Assembly (NCBI RefSeq): GCF_032854445.1 | Contig: NC_088302.1 | Location: 45,358,521 to 45,422,520 of the forward strand | Reading direction: 5' to 3' | Origin: Liolophura sinensis | Lineage: Eukaryota > Mollusca > Polyplacophora > Chitonida > Chitonidae | DNA length: 64,000 bases | Shown: piece by piece, positions 21,701 through 32,929 of the stretch | Numbering within the stretch: the stretch's first letter is position 1 | How the letters are laid out: the number at the start of each line of letters is the position of its first letter | Program-made: the position numbers and the translations under genes | Notes under the pieces: generated by a model | Seen by the model: only the letters and a program-made list of their open reading frames with translations | Told to the model about the DNA's origin: nothing | Database searches by the model: none

Positions 21701-24700
21701 GTGCCACAGATTCTATGCAAAAGGTTAAATATCTAACATTCCAAGATGTTTTTACATGCATTCCTCTTTACACATTACATGTGCATCATGGTGAACCATT
21801 AAAACAAATAAACAAACAGGAGAAAGACTCCAACCAGTGCACCTTAGTGTTATAACTTTAATTCATTACAAGTGCCTTGTTTATCAACCATTTAAATGTA
21901 ACTCAAGCTAATAACACATAAATTAATAATAGAACATGTAATTTTGTGGCAATAAGCCAATCAACAAATTAGCATTCACAAAACAGGTGCTTCCATCATC
22001 CAATGACTTCCTAACCAAATTTAAGTTAATTTAATATCTCACTGTTTTTATTCTATACTCCAAAGCTTTCTCTACATGTACCATTCTTCCCCTTGGATCT
22101 ACCCACTTTAAACCACCATAATGCTGCAAGTACATTACTTCTTAGTACACTAAAACACTAATCAAACAAACAAATAAATTCATGAACCCTTCCAACAGTT
22201 GTTTCCCTTTTACCTTGAGTACCTTATGATAAGGGCTAATAATAGATTCAATAGAACCTGATCTGCAAATTTTCATGAATACAAAAGCAATGAGAATTTT
22301 TGATAGCAAAACAATTTGGGAAGGGGGGGGGGGGGGGTGGGGGTGAGGGGGGCTGCTGTTTGACCTTTCCCAAAGTTATGTGTGATAATGTCCCGTCAGT
22401 AAACATTCTAAATAAATACCTTACAGAACTGGCAGAAGATAGAGCCAAACACTCATACCTTGAGAGATAGAGATCCATTCATAAAAGATGTGGAATTCTC
22501 CATGGATACGGATGTATTAAAAATCACAGTATTCAGCTTGGCATCTTTATCATGGTCCACTATTGCATCCCACAGGAAACTCTCAAACTTATGTACAACT
22601 CCCTCCTCCACGTCATCGTTGAACATCATGTTGGCCTTATCGCTAGTGTCATTGTACTCAAAAAGCTGGAAGAGAAGATGTGTACAACGACCTTACGCAT
22701 TGATATTAATTTCTGAGATTCACTATCTTTATACCCAGTAAGGTGGAAAAGCATACAGTGTATGTGCATCTGGCTTTATAGCCGTTACCCACTGAAGTTA
22801 TATTACCATATTTAACCTCTGACCTGTCAAAACACACTGTCAGAAGCACATAAAGGCCTTAAAATCACACCTTTTAATCCCAACAGTGAAGTACTTTTTT
22901 AAAGAAATTTATCACACATTATCATACCATATTTAAGGAGAATAATAAGAGGCTTCTATGTAGGCATATTTGCGTATTTTAAAGGAGAAGAAAACTTAAA
23001 AACATGACACTATAGGCTGAAAAGAGCACAGTTTTTTAATATCTGGTGGTGCCTGTTGCATAATTTTGCGATTTTTCCTTGCCATACACGTAAAGCCTGA
23101 AAACGGCAAAGCTGGCATAGTCCATCGCGTCCTCCATCCCTAACACCCTGTAATTTATGCTCGGGGTGTGTTGCCTCTCAGCCAATGAGAGTCAGAAATA
23201 CTGACAGCTTGTTTGTGTAACCTCGGAACCTACATCCAACATTCCAGTTTCCTGATCGTCAAACTGAAAACGAACTGTACTGTTTGCTACCTTCTGGGAA
23301 GAAGAGTTCTACCAGAAATGTACGAACTGCACTTCGGCGGTTTCCGACGACAATTCTCCTCCTCACACAGAAAATTTCAGGACTAGTTCTTAGGCAAAAT
23401 GGAGTCGCCCACAGCGGATTTTGGCTCTGACTTTATTTATAATTTATCAACTTGAGGTACATATTAGAATTTTTTTTTATGGTATGCATCTGTGAGGAAA
23501 TGCATACTATTTTCAATGGTATTTGATTAATATTTAAATTTTCTTCTCCTTTAAACCAAGTGTACCCAACAGTCTTCTATAACTACGATACATACACATA
23601 TTTAGTGCTTTAACCTTTTGGACCAGTGGTTACTATCCTAATTCCTTCAACCACTACCCATATGAAAGGGAAATTTTCTGTGTGATTCATGCACCTTTTT
23701 AATTTGATTTTGGAGACAAAATCTCCACTGGTTGGCTCCGCCAATTTCAGGGCTTCACAAAAAGTAGAATTTTATCAGTCTACACAGCATAATGCCCTCA
23801 GAATACACCAGAATAAACATCTTCCAAACTTGTGAAAGGACCGATGAATTAGGGAATAAGGACTTTTTAAACTCCAGCATTAGCTTGTCTCCAGACGAAC
23901 ACGCCACTGAATTTAGGAAGAGACTGGTATTAAGATTTAACTGCAAAACAACTGGCTCTGGTAATATGAATAACCAGAAATGGATTGCATAATTCTTGGA
24001 GAATCTAAACAAAACCACAAATTCACCTTGTCTTTGCTTGACTCACATACCTTTGTAAATGCGACGCCAAATGAATAGAGAACTTTCTGTGAACAGCTGA
24101 CAGCCCCTGGTAATGTCTGATTCTCTGAGACCAAGCTCTCCCAGTCTATATGAATGGCATTTCCTGACCCAGGGTCTGTCTTTAGAACCAACACAGATGG
24201 GACTCCCACAGAACTGAACAGGTAATGAAGAGTGTCATTTTCGCTCTCTGCTTTTACATATGCTATGTTCAGGGCACTGCCATTGAAATTTGGCAAACAT
24301 GCTGATATGTTGCAACCAGGGTTATATGTTGTTGTCAACTACAAATAAACATAAAAAGAATGCACATAATTGTAAAAAATCAAATTTGTTTCAATGAAAT
24401 TTATTGTACTCAATATTACATGGACAGAGATAAAGGGCAAAACTAGAACTTTCAAAATCATGGTTTGGAGCAAATGTCATCACATCTAACAAAAAAAAAA
24501 CTAAACTTAAAAAACTATCTTTTCTACATTGTGCAAATCAAGGATGAAAATCTCTATTATAACAATATCTGAAAATGTTACAAGATAGAGAAATTAAATT
24601 ATATTTTTGAAAAAATCACATTTCCTATCATTAAACAACAAAACAAATGTAACCAATATTAATTTGACACTGTTGTTGTCAAAATTTTCCAAAAATATGG

Positions 24701-26013
24701 GTAGGATGCCTATAGGGATGCACAAGGTTTTTTTGTGCCATAGTCTGCGTCATCAAGTTTAAAATTTAGAATGTTCTGCACGCTCTTGTCCATAGTGTAG
24801 ACCCAGGTAGACTTCTCTTTATACTGGGCTGGCGGAGTATCATAGCCACAGGGGCAATCAACAGTAAACCATAGACTGATTCACGCCATTTCTGGTAAGT
24901 CTTTTCTAAAGAATGGCTGCAGTCCAAAACAGCTGTCTTTAGCTCTCACCTCTCAGCTCACCCGCACATGAAACATCCCAGGGGCATTCCATTCCGTAAT
25001 GGCCAACCAGCCCCATATTCACGACACGGCCAACTATTTCTAGACAAGGCAGACATTCGGTTCGTTTTTTCAGGTTTAATACGCATGCGCCATCTAGGAA
25101 CGACAACTTTTTTAAGACCCATAACTGTGGTGAAGGCAAGATGACTGCTGCTTTAGCGATGACTGTGAGGTGAATTTTGGTCTTGTGTGTCTTTAATAAG
25201 TGAAATATACATGGGATGTTGTGTGTGCAGGGGAGCTGAGCGGTAACAGCCATAGTAAATGTCTGTATTGAACTGTTAGACCATTTAGAAAAGTTTTATA
25301 GCACTTGGTGTGAAAAGTGTATGGTTCACCATGGGCTGCTGCTGTGGCTATGATACTCTGCCAGCCCAGCATAGAGACATTAGCTGAAATAGCTACCCGG
25401 GGCCTATCCATAGTGGACAGTCTTAATACGGTTTGTGTGCTCTATATGTTAGTCACTCACTGAAGAGTATTTTGATAGGTTGGTTGTTGTGCTGTTTAAC
25501 ATTGGGACGAAGATACAGTCAAATAAAGATGTGCACATTCTCCGACAAATGCCACATGAAGGCACCCTTAATTTCATATACAAAAAGTCAAAAACCCACT
25601 CATTTATCTGATACATAACATTATAAATTTTACAACCGGTATGTTTTCAAAACACAGCTGATATTTCTGCACCTCTTCAAGTTTGATCGCTTTTAACTTG
25701 AGTTTCCACTTTTTGTGATATGTAGACCCTACATGCATGTACTTGACAAATGATCTTGTGACATCTCAATTTATAGGCGTACATGTAGTGATGTATACAG
25801 CTGTAGGCCTACATGTACGGTAGATTTGAAGACAGTTTTAATATGAAATGTTATATATGATGTATTTGAGTATAACTCCAGCTCTCAACCATATAAATGT
25901 TCAGGATAACTTACCTTTCTGTCACATAATGATGTTCCCAAGAAGATAACTAAGTACACTAAAGACAGAGAAAGCGCACAGCCTTGCTTCCCGTATACCA
26001 ATGCCGCCGCCAT
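18701..26013 (-). CDS. GLMP: Glycosylated lysosomal membrane protein
   Basis: Type I lysosomal membrane glycoprotein; the vertebrate protein is the accessory partner that protects and supports the transporter MFSD1. Six exons, minus strand: 26013-25915, 24338-24051, 22665-22459, 21669-21439, 19728-19433 and 18896-18701; all GT-AG, phases consistent, 438 residues (human 406). Exon 1 encodes the signal peptide (VYLVIFLGTSLC). Recognisable blocks are LHYLFSSVGVPSVLVL (human LHYVWSSLGPLAVVMV), MNGSLSL, FGLEVVVLSE, EQSIDDEYTPGVF (human EQHSIDDEYAPAVF) and FIQWKPVCY. About a dozen N-glycosylation sequons dot the luminal part. The last exon has one membrane helix (SLLVIGIISAGLGLPVLIIM), a KKKKK stop-transfer and a tail ending GYSSVNS, where YSSV fits the YxxPhi lysosomal sorting signal (human tail YSEYQSIN). 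Introns carry MITEs and SINEs. Identification is firm. Confidence 0.94.
19776..19950 (-). mobile_element. SINE family A, old copy in GLMP intron 4
   Basis: Minus strand: CTTGAATCCAGTTCATGCTG (B box region and body), CAGTTTCCTCTACCCTACAT, GATGGCCATCAGATAAGTGA and AAAATTCTTG. Diverged but in the family order. Confidence 0.55.
20371..21388. mobile_element. MITE family M1, copy 2, split by about 0.77 kb
   Basis: Left part 20371-20560 (TAATTACTCAACCC, then TATATTGGTTGGATTGGCCA) matches copy 1 up to CCTTCAGAATAT. The right end, AACATGTGAATAGGTTGAAG AATTACAGTAGT, appears only at 21355-21388. The intervening 20560-21330 is absent from copies 1 and 3. It is either an insertion or the inside of a longer family member, and encodes nothing I recognise. 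A run of 17 A lies at 20523-20539. Confidence 0.6.
22323..22350. repeat. G-rich tract in GLMP intron 3
   Basis: A run of 15 G then GGGGGTGAGGGGGG on the + strand (C-rich in the GLMP sense). Could fold as a G-quadruplex on the non-sense strand. Assembly length may be unreliable here. Confidence 0.8.
22978..23555. mobile_element. MITE with 23-bp inverted repeats and TTAA ends, GLMP intron 2
   Basis: TTTAAAGGAGAAGAAAACTT at 22978 is mirrored at 23555 inward by TTTAAAGGAGAAGAAAATTT; 22 of 23 bases match across the full arms. TTAA occurs at both edges (22979-22982, 23551-23554), the target site of piggyBac-type elements. 578 bp, less AT-rich inside, no transposase. The superfamily is inferred from TTAA only. 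Confidence 0.72.
23631..23860. mobile_element. MITE family M1, copy 3, GLMP intron 2
   Basis: TATCCTAATTCCTTCAACCA on the left, TTCAGGGCTTCACAAAAAGT and TTTTATCAGTCTACACAGCA inside, and a degraded inverted right end. Same orientation as copies 1 and 2. Confidence 0.65.
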
Positions 26014-26021
26014 TTTATCGG

Positions 26022-26047
26022 GTCACATGACTCACCAGTCAGCTGAC
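26022..26047. promoter_or_regulatory. Pair of CLEAR-like E-box palindromes upstream of GLMP
   Basis: GTCACATGAC at 26022-26031 and GTCAGCTGAC at 26038-26047 lie 9 and 25 bp upstream of the GLMP ATG. Both have the form GTCANNTGAC. The vertebrate CLEAR site for TFEB/TFE3 is GTCACGTGAC, so the first differs at one base and the second at the central two. Function is inferred from position and motif. Confidence 0.5.
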
Positions 26048-27270
26048 CGCCCCATGCTCTTGCGGGCAAACGGTGAGGCCAGCCAGCTATTGATTGGTTG
26101 AATTGACTGTTAATTCAGTGTTGGGATAAGTCAATACTGTGTGAATTTGAGCCATCAGTTCAAATCAAAGCTTTGCTGCTCTAGTTTTGTACAACCATAG
26201 AATATTGCAAGTCGTTCTGATATTTATTCTATAATTATACACCCATACATGTAGGCATATGTCCAAATTGTTCTTAACATACATATATGTCTAAAACCCT
26301 CGATTTATCTGTACATTTATTGCCGAAAACTTTTGTACCTATACAGGCCTGGAAATCTTTTATACTTTTATTTGAACATATGTCCAGAAGATTTCTACAT
26401 ATGTGCAAGAGATTTCCACATATGTATAAAACAAGTTGACATATAGGCTTAGGTACAATAAGCTTATTTCACATACGTAGGCCAACAATTCTCTGGTAAA
26501 TATGTGCAATTCCTTTATACATGTATGTCAATCTCATTTTATTTTACATATGAAAAACAAAAATTGATGCTGGCCGCCGTCGTATAAGTGAAATAAAACA
26601 AATAAAAGAGAACTGGGAATATGTACAATTGTTTTGTATGTATTATTCGAGAGTAAATATCCAAACAGCTTGCGCCATAAACACTCTATACATTTGCCCC
26701 TCCCCCCTCAAAAAAAAAAGCGAGCTTGTCTCAAGAATAATTGCATATGAGTACAAGAAGATTGAAGGCATTGTCCAAAATTCCAAATTATGATTATATC
26801 TTTCTGTAATACAACTGCAATTGGAGAGAGATACAGGTGGACAATAAGCAAATAAATATATAATCATGCAGATATAGGTCCTGTATAGGACTAAAACAGT
26901 TGTAACCCCGTGAGCGGGATTTAGAAACAATGACCTTTTGCTTTTGACTGGTAGGTTGGAGCATGTGACGTTAGACTTCAGTCGCTGGTCTTATTTGGTG
27001 TGGTTGAGCACGCAGGACATTCGGGTCATGTGATCATGAGCTAAACCTGGCCGTGTGTGGCGACTGGTCAGTTGTGGGCAACAGTTTGAGAACAGAGGCA
27101 GCGCGTTTTCCAAGGCTCGTTTTGTGGATTCCGAATTTCTGGACTTTCAAGAATATTTATGGTCTAGACCGACTCCTCCAACATTGCTGAATGGTTTAGC
27201 AAGACAGGCCGTAACACGTGAGTGCAGTTAGTTGCTTGCCGAACAGGACCGTCAGCTTTTTCTAGTGCAA
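26048..27270. other. GLMP upstream intergenic region
   Basis: AT-rich, no gene. Around 26280-26540 there are several dispersed CATATGT(C/G)-type motifs. A family A SINE fragment lies at 26570-26610. From about 26940 the sequence is less AT-rich and could be the promoter and 5' UTR of the possible exon at 27271. Confidence 0.4.
26570..26610 (+). mobile_element. SINE family A fragment
   Basis: ATGCTGGCCGCCGTCGTATA then AGTGAAAT and AAACAAATAAAA; the 3' end only. Confidence 0.65.
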
Positions 27271-27318
27271 ATGGAAAATAAAGGTTTGGATTTGCAGCTT
27301 CCTTTGATTCTGTATGGG
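27271..27318 (+). CDS. Possible first coding exon of an unrecognised gene
   Basis: ATG at 27271 opens MENKGLDLQLPLILYG, which runs straight into a good donor (GGG followed by GTAAGA at 27319). The 300 bp upstream are less AT-rich than their surroundings, like a promoter and 5' UTR. No downstream exon could be found among the transposons that follow, so the gene, if real, has a very long first intron or is broken. No function is proposed. Confidence 0.25.
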
Positions 27319-27469
27319 GTAAGATTTAATCTAATGCAATTCTCTCTCCCCTCCCCCTTATTTGTTATAAGGTTATAAAAAAAGGCCGTTATCACAATTT
27401 AATGGGTATGTTTTCTATATGTAGGAATTCTATACCAAATTTACAGCTACAAGAGAAATCTAAACTCTG

Positions 27470-27570
27470 ACCTGGCAACCTACGAATGGTCGCTGGTTTC
27501 TCCCAGTGTCCCAGAATGCTGGCCGCCGTCGTCTGAGTGAAAAACCAATCAAATAAGTAAATAAATAAAA
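27470..27570 (+). mobile_element. SINE family A fragment
   Basis: GGCAACCTACGAATGGTCGC, AGAATGCTGGCCGCCGTCGT and an AATAAGTAAATAAATAAA tail; head missing and CTTGAGTACGG segment lost. Confidence 0.7.
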
Positions 27571-27861
27571 TTCATTTTAAATAAAATGAAATTTGACCCG
27601 AAAAAAAAACTCTTGTAAGACGTACCAGTATACCAGTCTCGGCTTCTAACGGTTTAATAAAGGAGTTATGTTATCACAGGTATTTAAACTATATTCAAGT
27701 ATACTGAATTTACCTCCATATACAAGCATGTGGTGTGACGGCATAATCCAATTGTTATTGGTACAACAAATTGCACTGATCGGTAAACAACCATTCTTCC
27801 ATTTGAGGACAATTTACCTGAATAAAAATTTCATATAGGTTTTGAAATTTAATATCCTTCC

Positions 27862-27925
27862 GTGGTACAAGTGAAATATTCTTGAGTACGGCGTGAAACA
27901 CCGATCAAAGAAATAAATATCCTTG
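27862..27925 (+). mobile_element. SINE family A 3' fragment
   Basis: GTACAAGTGAAATATTCTTG, AGTACGGCGTGAAACACCGA and AAGAAATAAAT. The stretch from here to 28.76 kb shows no gene or repeat I recognise. Confidence 0.7.
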
Positions 27926-28762
27926 ATCGAGAAACATTCTTACATGCAATATGCCTATATATACATTAATCTTAGTATCACTCGGACAACAAACTTTCTG
28001 TTAAAGATTGAATTTTTGAGTGTATCAATCCGAGTTTGCCCAGCGTGGCCAAGCTGAATACAAGAAATTATAAAATCTGCTTACCTTTTAATCAAAATAT
28101 CTCTAAAACCAAGACCAACCCTATAATGTTGATGATCCCGTAACTTTCCCGTAGATAATTTTCTATTCAAATTCAGTATACTTCTAGTCGAGAAAAAGGT
28201 TTTCTATTTGGGTCAAAGTCTTACAGTTCTCGTTACATCTTCGTGAAATTACAGGTGCCTAATGAGCATACTTTGAAGAAGTAGACTTCTCAATTTTGAT
28301 ATTTTTTCAAAATTATCCAGTTGTGGACATCTGCATGGTAACGCAGTATTTGGGTCAACTATAATACAGTTTTCACTAAAACCTATGTGCTGTGATCATG
28401 CTTTGAAAATGTGCATACCGACGCGAAATAATACATAAAATTCTGGAAAAAAGTTCTGGTCTTATTGTCTTTGAATGCGTATTATTTGATTGGAATATTT
28501 TTGAGCGTTAATGAGTGTAAATGGAATAATCAAATAAATAAATATTAGAGTGGGTAAAGAGGCATCCTACATGTGGTTGAAGGATACGTTGTGTATGACC
28601 ACATGAATCAAATGTCCTGTCAACTTAAACTGCCATTTGGATTTAAATCTAAGGAGTAGTAGGCTGTCTGATTTTGACTTTTTTTCTTTATACCGTCGTA
28701 TTTTCGTTTTTAATTCTTGTTTCCGTTATTATCCGAAAGCTATAACAGTTTCATAATTCTAT

Positions 28763-29685
28763 ACTGAACAAACGTAACACTTTGTTTTTGCAGTATTTCA
28801 CAAGATAATACTGTCCTTTTTTTTCGTCAATATAGTACCGAAGAATGGAGTGTACATTCTATTCTCCAAAACCGTAGTGTTGCCGATCTCAGGTCTATCC
28901 ACCATTTTGATCAGTCAGACAGGCGTGACCCTATCTGTAGTATTCAGTGATCTGTAAGGCCTTCCGTGACGCTCCTTTGCGTACAAAAGGCCACCCGTTA
29001 CAGTACAAGTTCTGTCAGCAGGCAAGATGCCACAGTTGCCACAAAAACCAGCCAGAGCGCTTCATCGGCATGCTCAACGCTGGCATGACCCTTAAAGCTG
29101 TCAGCTCAGAAGACGACATGAAGAATTCGGCACGACAGCTAATCGCACGCATGCCCATCAAACGCGTGTAACGACCTCCTACCATGACCGTTTCATGAAG
29201 CCACTGCTACAGTTAATGAAAACAGTTGGGCTCCATATTTAATAACCGTATTTCCCCTCAAACTGTTGGGAATCCCCTCAGAGAAGCCAGTTGGCGAGCC
29301 CGTAGACCACTCCATGGTATAGGTCTTACCCCTGCGCGAGGGCAGAGTCTGCCCGACTGGGTTAACATTCATGTTCGTTGCTCTTCGGCACGATGGCGGC
29401 GTGTTCTGTTTTCAGAGGAATCCTGTTTTCATCTACACAAAGCCAATTTGTCAGCAAATGTGAACACGTGTGTGAGGTCCTCGACCGGTGTGTTCGTCGG
29501 CGACTTCCAGTTTAGGGTAACATCGCGGAGTGGCTTTTGGCCCTCACACAGGAATGGGAAAACATTCTGCAAGTCACAATTGACCATCTCATCAGGTCTA
29601 TGCGACGACGATGTGTTTCAGTGCAGCAGGCAAACGGCGGATATACTCGGTGCTGAAGTGTGGAATTTCCCAAACTGACCCCACC
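28763..29685 (+). mobile_element. Tc1-type transposon, internally deleted
   Basis: Begins with an ATACTGAACAAACG end like the Tc1 at 58251. Transposase pieces are readable: MLNAGMTLKAV (helix-turn-helix region, near 29070), ISPQTVGNPLREASWRARRP (29250), ARWRRVLFSEESCFHLHKA around the first catalytic Asp (Glu here, near 29400) and the C-terminus EWENILQVTIDHLIRSMRRR (29550-29655). The stretch with the second Asp and the Glu is missing, so about a third of the gene is deleted. Plain dead DNA transposon. Confidence 0.85.
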
Positions 29686-29876
29686 CCGTTTCCCAAACCC
29701 CACCCCTCTTTTCCAACCTGCCTCAACGTTACCATATTTTGTCTGTTTCCATCAATTACTGCCGCCTCTATTTTATGCCCCCTCCACCCCCTTCTGAAAA
29801 ATGGTATTAAAATGAATTTGATAAGGCAGTTAATTTCATCAAAATATTGGGCGATGCGTTTATATTATTGTTTAGG

Positions 29877-30125
29877 GGGCCTCCGTGGCTCACTTGGTTA
29901 GTGCGTGGACGCAGCGTAATGACACAGAAACCTCTAGTCGCTGTGAGTTTGTCCAGCTCATGCTGGCGTCCTCTTCGGCCGTACGTTGGAAGGTATTTCA
30001 GCAACCTGCGGATGGGCGTGAGTTTTTCTCCCGTGCTGTGCTCGGTTTCCTCCAACTATTATGTTGACCGCCGTCGTATAAGTGAAGTATTCTTGTACAG
30101 CGAGAAACACCAATGAAATAAATAT
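29877..30125 (+). mobile_element. SINE family A, near full length
   Basis: GGCCTCCGTGGCTCACTTGG (A box), GCTGTGAGTTTGTCCAGC (weak B box), AGCAACCTGCGGATGG, CCGCCGTCGTATAAGTGAAG and AATGAAATAAATATA tail. Inserted about 190 bp downstream of the dead Tc1. Confidence 0.85.
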
Positions 30126-30411
30126 ATTTGTGTTCAGTATAAGTTGTCTTCGCCACGATGTGTCTGAAATATTGCCAAAATAGCATTAACCCTCAACCAT
30201 TCCCTCATTCATTCTTTCATCAATGCTTTCCGTTAAAACATTATCATTCATTAATGCATTCATGCAAATGCCCATTAACATGACTGATGTGCATGTCTTG
30301 TAAAACGAAGGGCTCGGTATACTGGTGTATTTTGACGATTATCAGCGCACAATGTGAACAGTATACATGTATTTGCATATCATTTTGGTGTCTTTGACTA
30401 TCGGCCTTGAA

Positions 30412-30525
30412 ATGGTCGTGGGTTTCCCCCTGAGTGCCCGGTTTCCTCCCACCATAATGCTGGTCGCCGTTGTATAATTGAAATATTCTTCAGTACGGCG
30501 TAAAACACCGATCAAATAAATATTT
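30412..30525 (+). mobile_element. SINE family A 3' half
   Basis: GGTCGTGGGTTTCCCCCTGA, CATAATGCTGGTCGCCGTTG, AATTGAAATATTCTTCAGTA and AATCAAATAAATAT-like tail. Confidence 0.8.
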
Positions 30526-30783
30526 AAGACCTAAAACCGAGAAGAAAGCATCCTGCACAAGACTACAGAAAACTATTCAAACACATGTACTGATTATTAA
30601 AATGCAGATAAAGGTTCAGAATGTGTAAGGTTGGCTTTGTGGGCCCTATTTTGTTATAAGTTTTTTCATTATACATGCAGCATTTTTTCTTTAGTTTAGC
30701 TGCTTGAAGCTTTTGCAACCACCATTGTAGTCTCGGCCACGTAGTTTTGGGAATTACTCCCCTACTCAAGTCTGATATTCCAT

Positions 30784-31875
30784 GTGTGTGACTTTTGGAC
30801 CTGGGGAATTTGTATCACACAAGTCGTACGGAGGTCAGTGGCATGTACTAAAAAGCGTTTTTTCAAATTTTATACTGGATATAAATTCCCAAACAAAGCT
30901 CGCTTTATTGCGAGTTCAAGAAGCTGTACCACCAAAGTTGTCTACTCTCTCAACGAAAAGTTGCGCGATTGCAATAAAATTCAGGCGTCAACTGTATGCG
31001 GATTCTTAAAAACTCCCAGACATTTCATTGAAGAACTGGACGCTCAAGTACACGTACTGTATACGGACATATCTATTTGGGATTTCTCTAATCTCTGTAC
31101 TAGTATTCCTCACAACATTTAATTGATAGTTTCATCGCTAATTGTATTTATGTTTAATAAAACCGGTCGTACAGCCACCACCCCACTTTCTTTGGCTGAC
31201 CTGTTCTCGAATGAATAAGACTACATGCAGAAAATATTAATGAGTAATCCTCACCAGACCGGACTCTTTCACTGAAAGGTACATTGGTAATCTTCTAGCT
31301 TCACACCATCCATATATAGCGAAGGCTGTGAAATATGTATTCCCACCTTCGCTTGATTTAAAGGAAACCACACACTCTCGATATGGTACGTCTCATCTGG
31401 ACCAATTTTTGTACAAAGGCCAAAACGGTTTCCCCTCTCGCAGAGTTTACCATAAGAGGGATAGTTTCAAGTTTGACATTGTACAGTAAATCATCTTTAC
31501 TTGGATAGCATTTACTGAAGGGTCCTGCATATGGCGTGTAAATATCTCGCTTTGTTAGCACTTGAATACGTGTTACGTGACGATTTCAACCAAGGTCACA
31601 AGTAATTGCTGCAAAAACTTGTCAAGGTTCTTCCATCAATCGCCTTTATTCTAAGTTTTCATGAGTATAATTCTCTTGTTAGTACGTGTATATATGGACA
31701 AAGTACCCTAACTCTCTGCCACTCTGCTTTATAGTTGTGTCTAATTCCGCTTAACCCTGGGCTAAACGCCGTGTATATATTCTTAGTGTTGAATTAGATC
31801 GCCACATTGGATAGCAGCTGCAATCAGAGAAAATGAAGTACATATATTATTACTGACAAACTTATACACTAGCAT
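30784..31875 (+). mobile_element. Reverse-transcriptase fossil, probably Penelope-like
   Basis: Conceptual pieces KARFIASSRSCTTKVVYSLN and ISIWDFSNLCTSIPHN, and farther on YHKRDSFKFDIV and PAYGVYIS-like sequence, match in order a reverse transcriptase family common in marine invertebrates (motifs ARFIAGS...DFSTLYT(T/S)(L/I)PHN...YDKRDDFxFxIVNFP...AYGVYISQLIRY), usually grouped with or near Penelope-like elements. It is broken at many places and old. The last 250 bp recur at 51500-51842. Confidence 0.65.
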
Positions 31876-31879
31876 TATT

Positions 31880-32532
31880 TTTATTAGGAAGTCGTTATTG
31901 GTTTTGGTGTAAGCTTCCGCTTAAGCCTTTTGTTGCATGATTTTAGTTTTACTGGTTTTGTGAATGTTTGAAAAATATGTCTAAAATGACAAAATGTAAA
32001 GATTAAGGTGATAGATAAACTATATTTTCTTTTCTGTAGTAAACACATCTTCTCTAGAAAGCCTCCATGCAGGGCCACAATATCTTGCAGACTATTTTTT
32101 TGTTGAGATTTATGCTGTTTGCGAGTCTGTTATTGGTAATCAAGAAAGCTTTCATATGGGTTTACAATTTGTGTGCACAGGCCTATACGTATATGTAGGA
32201 GAACAAGACTGGTATTAATAACCAGGTTGCTCTGGCAATGTAACCAGATTTGTCATATTTCTGTTTTGTGGCCTCACTCTCTTCTCCTGTAAACAGAGAT
32301 TTCTAATTTTTGGACTTTTCTCTGGTTTTCTCTGGTATTTTCTCTAGTATCCACGCCATCTGTAGAAAGCTTTCTACATCTATATTTGTACAAAGTACAG
32401 ACCGAAGCGTGTGCCTTACCGTATACAAGGATGAAACCATCCACACAGTGATCAACTGTTGTCAGCTGAACATTTGCTTAGACAATCATAGGGTACCAGT
32501 GGCAACCCTTACGACACGGGTGGCCAGTGGTG
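31880..32532. other. Unannotated intergenic stretch
   Basis: No gene. AACCAGGTTGCTC and GTAACCAGATTTGTCATATT at 32220-32262 recall one Pearl-like monomer segment; otherwise nothing recognisable. Confidence 0.35.
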
Positions 32533-32544
32533 GGTAGCGATTTG

Positions 32545-32790
32545 GGCGAGTGAGTGCTTAAGGTTTAACATCGTACTTAATAATTTTTCTGTCGTATGAC
32601 GAGGAAGGAATCTTTAGAGTGCATGTAATGTGCCTCCTTGTTGCAGGACGCATTTCCACCGCTCTTTTATCTAGTGTTGCTTTACTGAGAAGGCTTACCG
32701 AAGGCAAGTAAACTGCCCCGCCCTAACCATTATACTGATACGGGTCAACCAGTCGTTGCACTATCCCCCTCCATGCTGAACGCCAAGCGA
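32545..32790 (-). mobile_element. SINE family B copy 2, full length
   Basis: 246 bp in minus orientation between perfect 12-bp duplications GGTAGCGATTTG (32533-32544 and 32791-32802). Sense reading starts TCGCTTGGCGTTCAGCATGG, continues AGTATAATGGTTAGGGCGGG, AAAGAGCGGTGGAAATGCG and AGGAGGCACATTACATGCA, and ends in AAGCACTCACTC. Best copy for defining the family. Confidence 0.9.
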
Positions 32791-32929
32791 GGTAGCGATT
32801 TGCATATGACAGGCCACTTCAGTGAGTTGGTGCTGGAAGTACCCACTAGAAAGTTGGAGTGTTAGCTGTATTGCATGTAACAGTTACCGCCTGAGGTTGA
32901 GGTGCTCAAGTAAGATGACCAAAGAGGAG

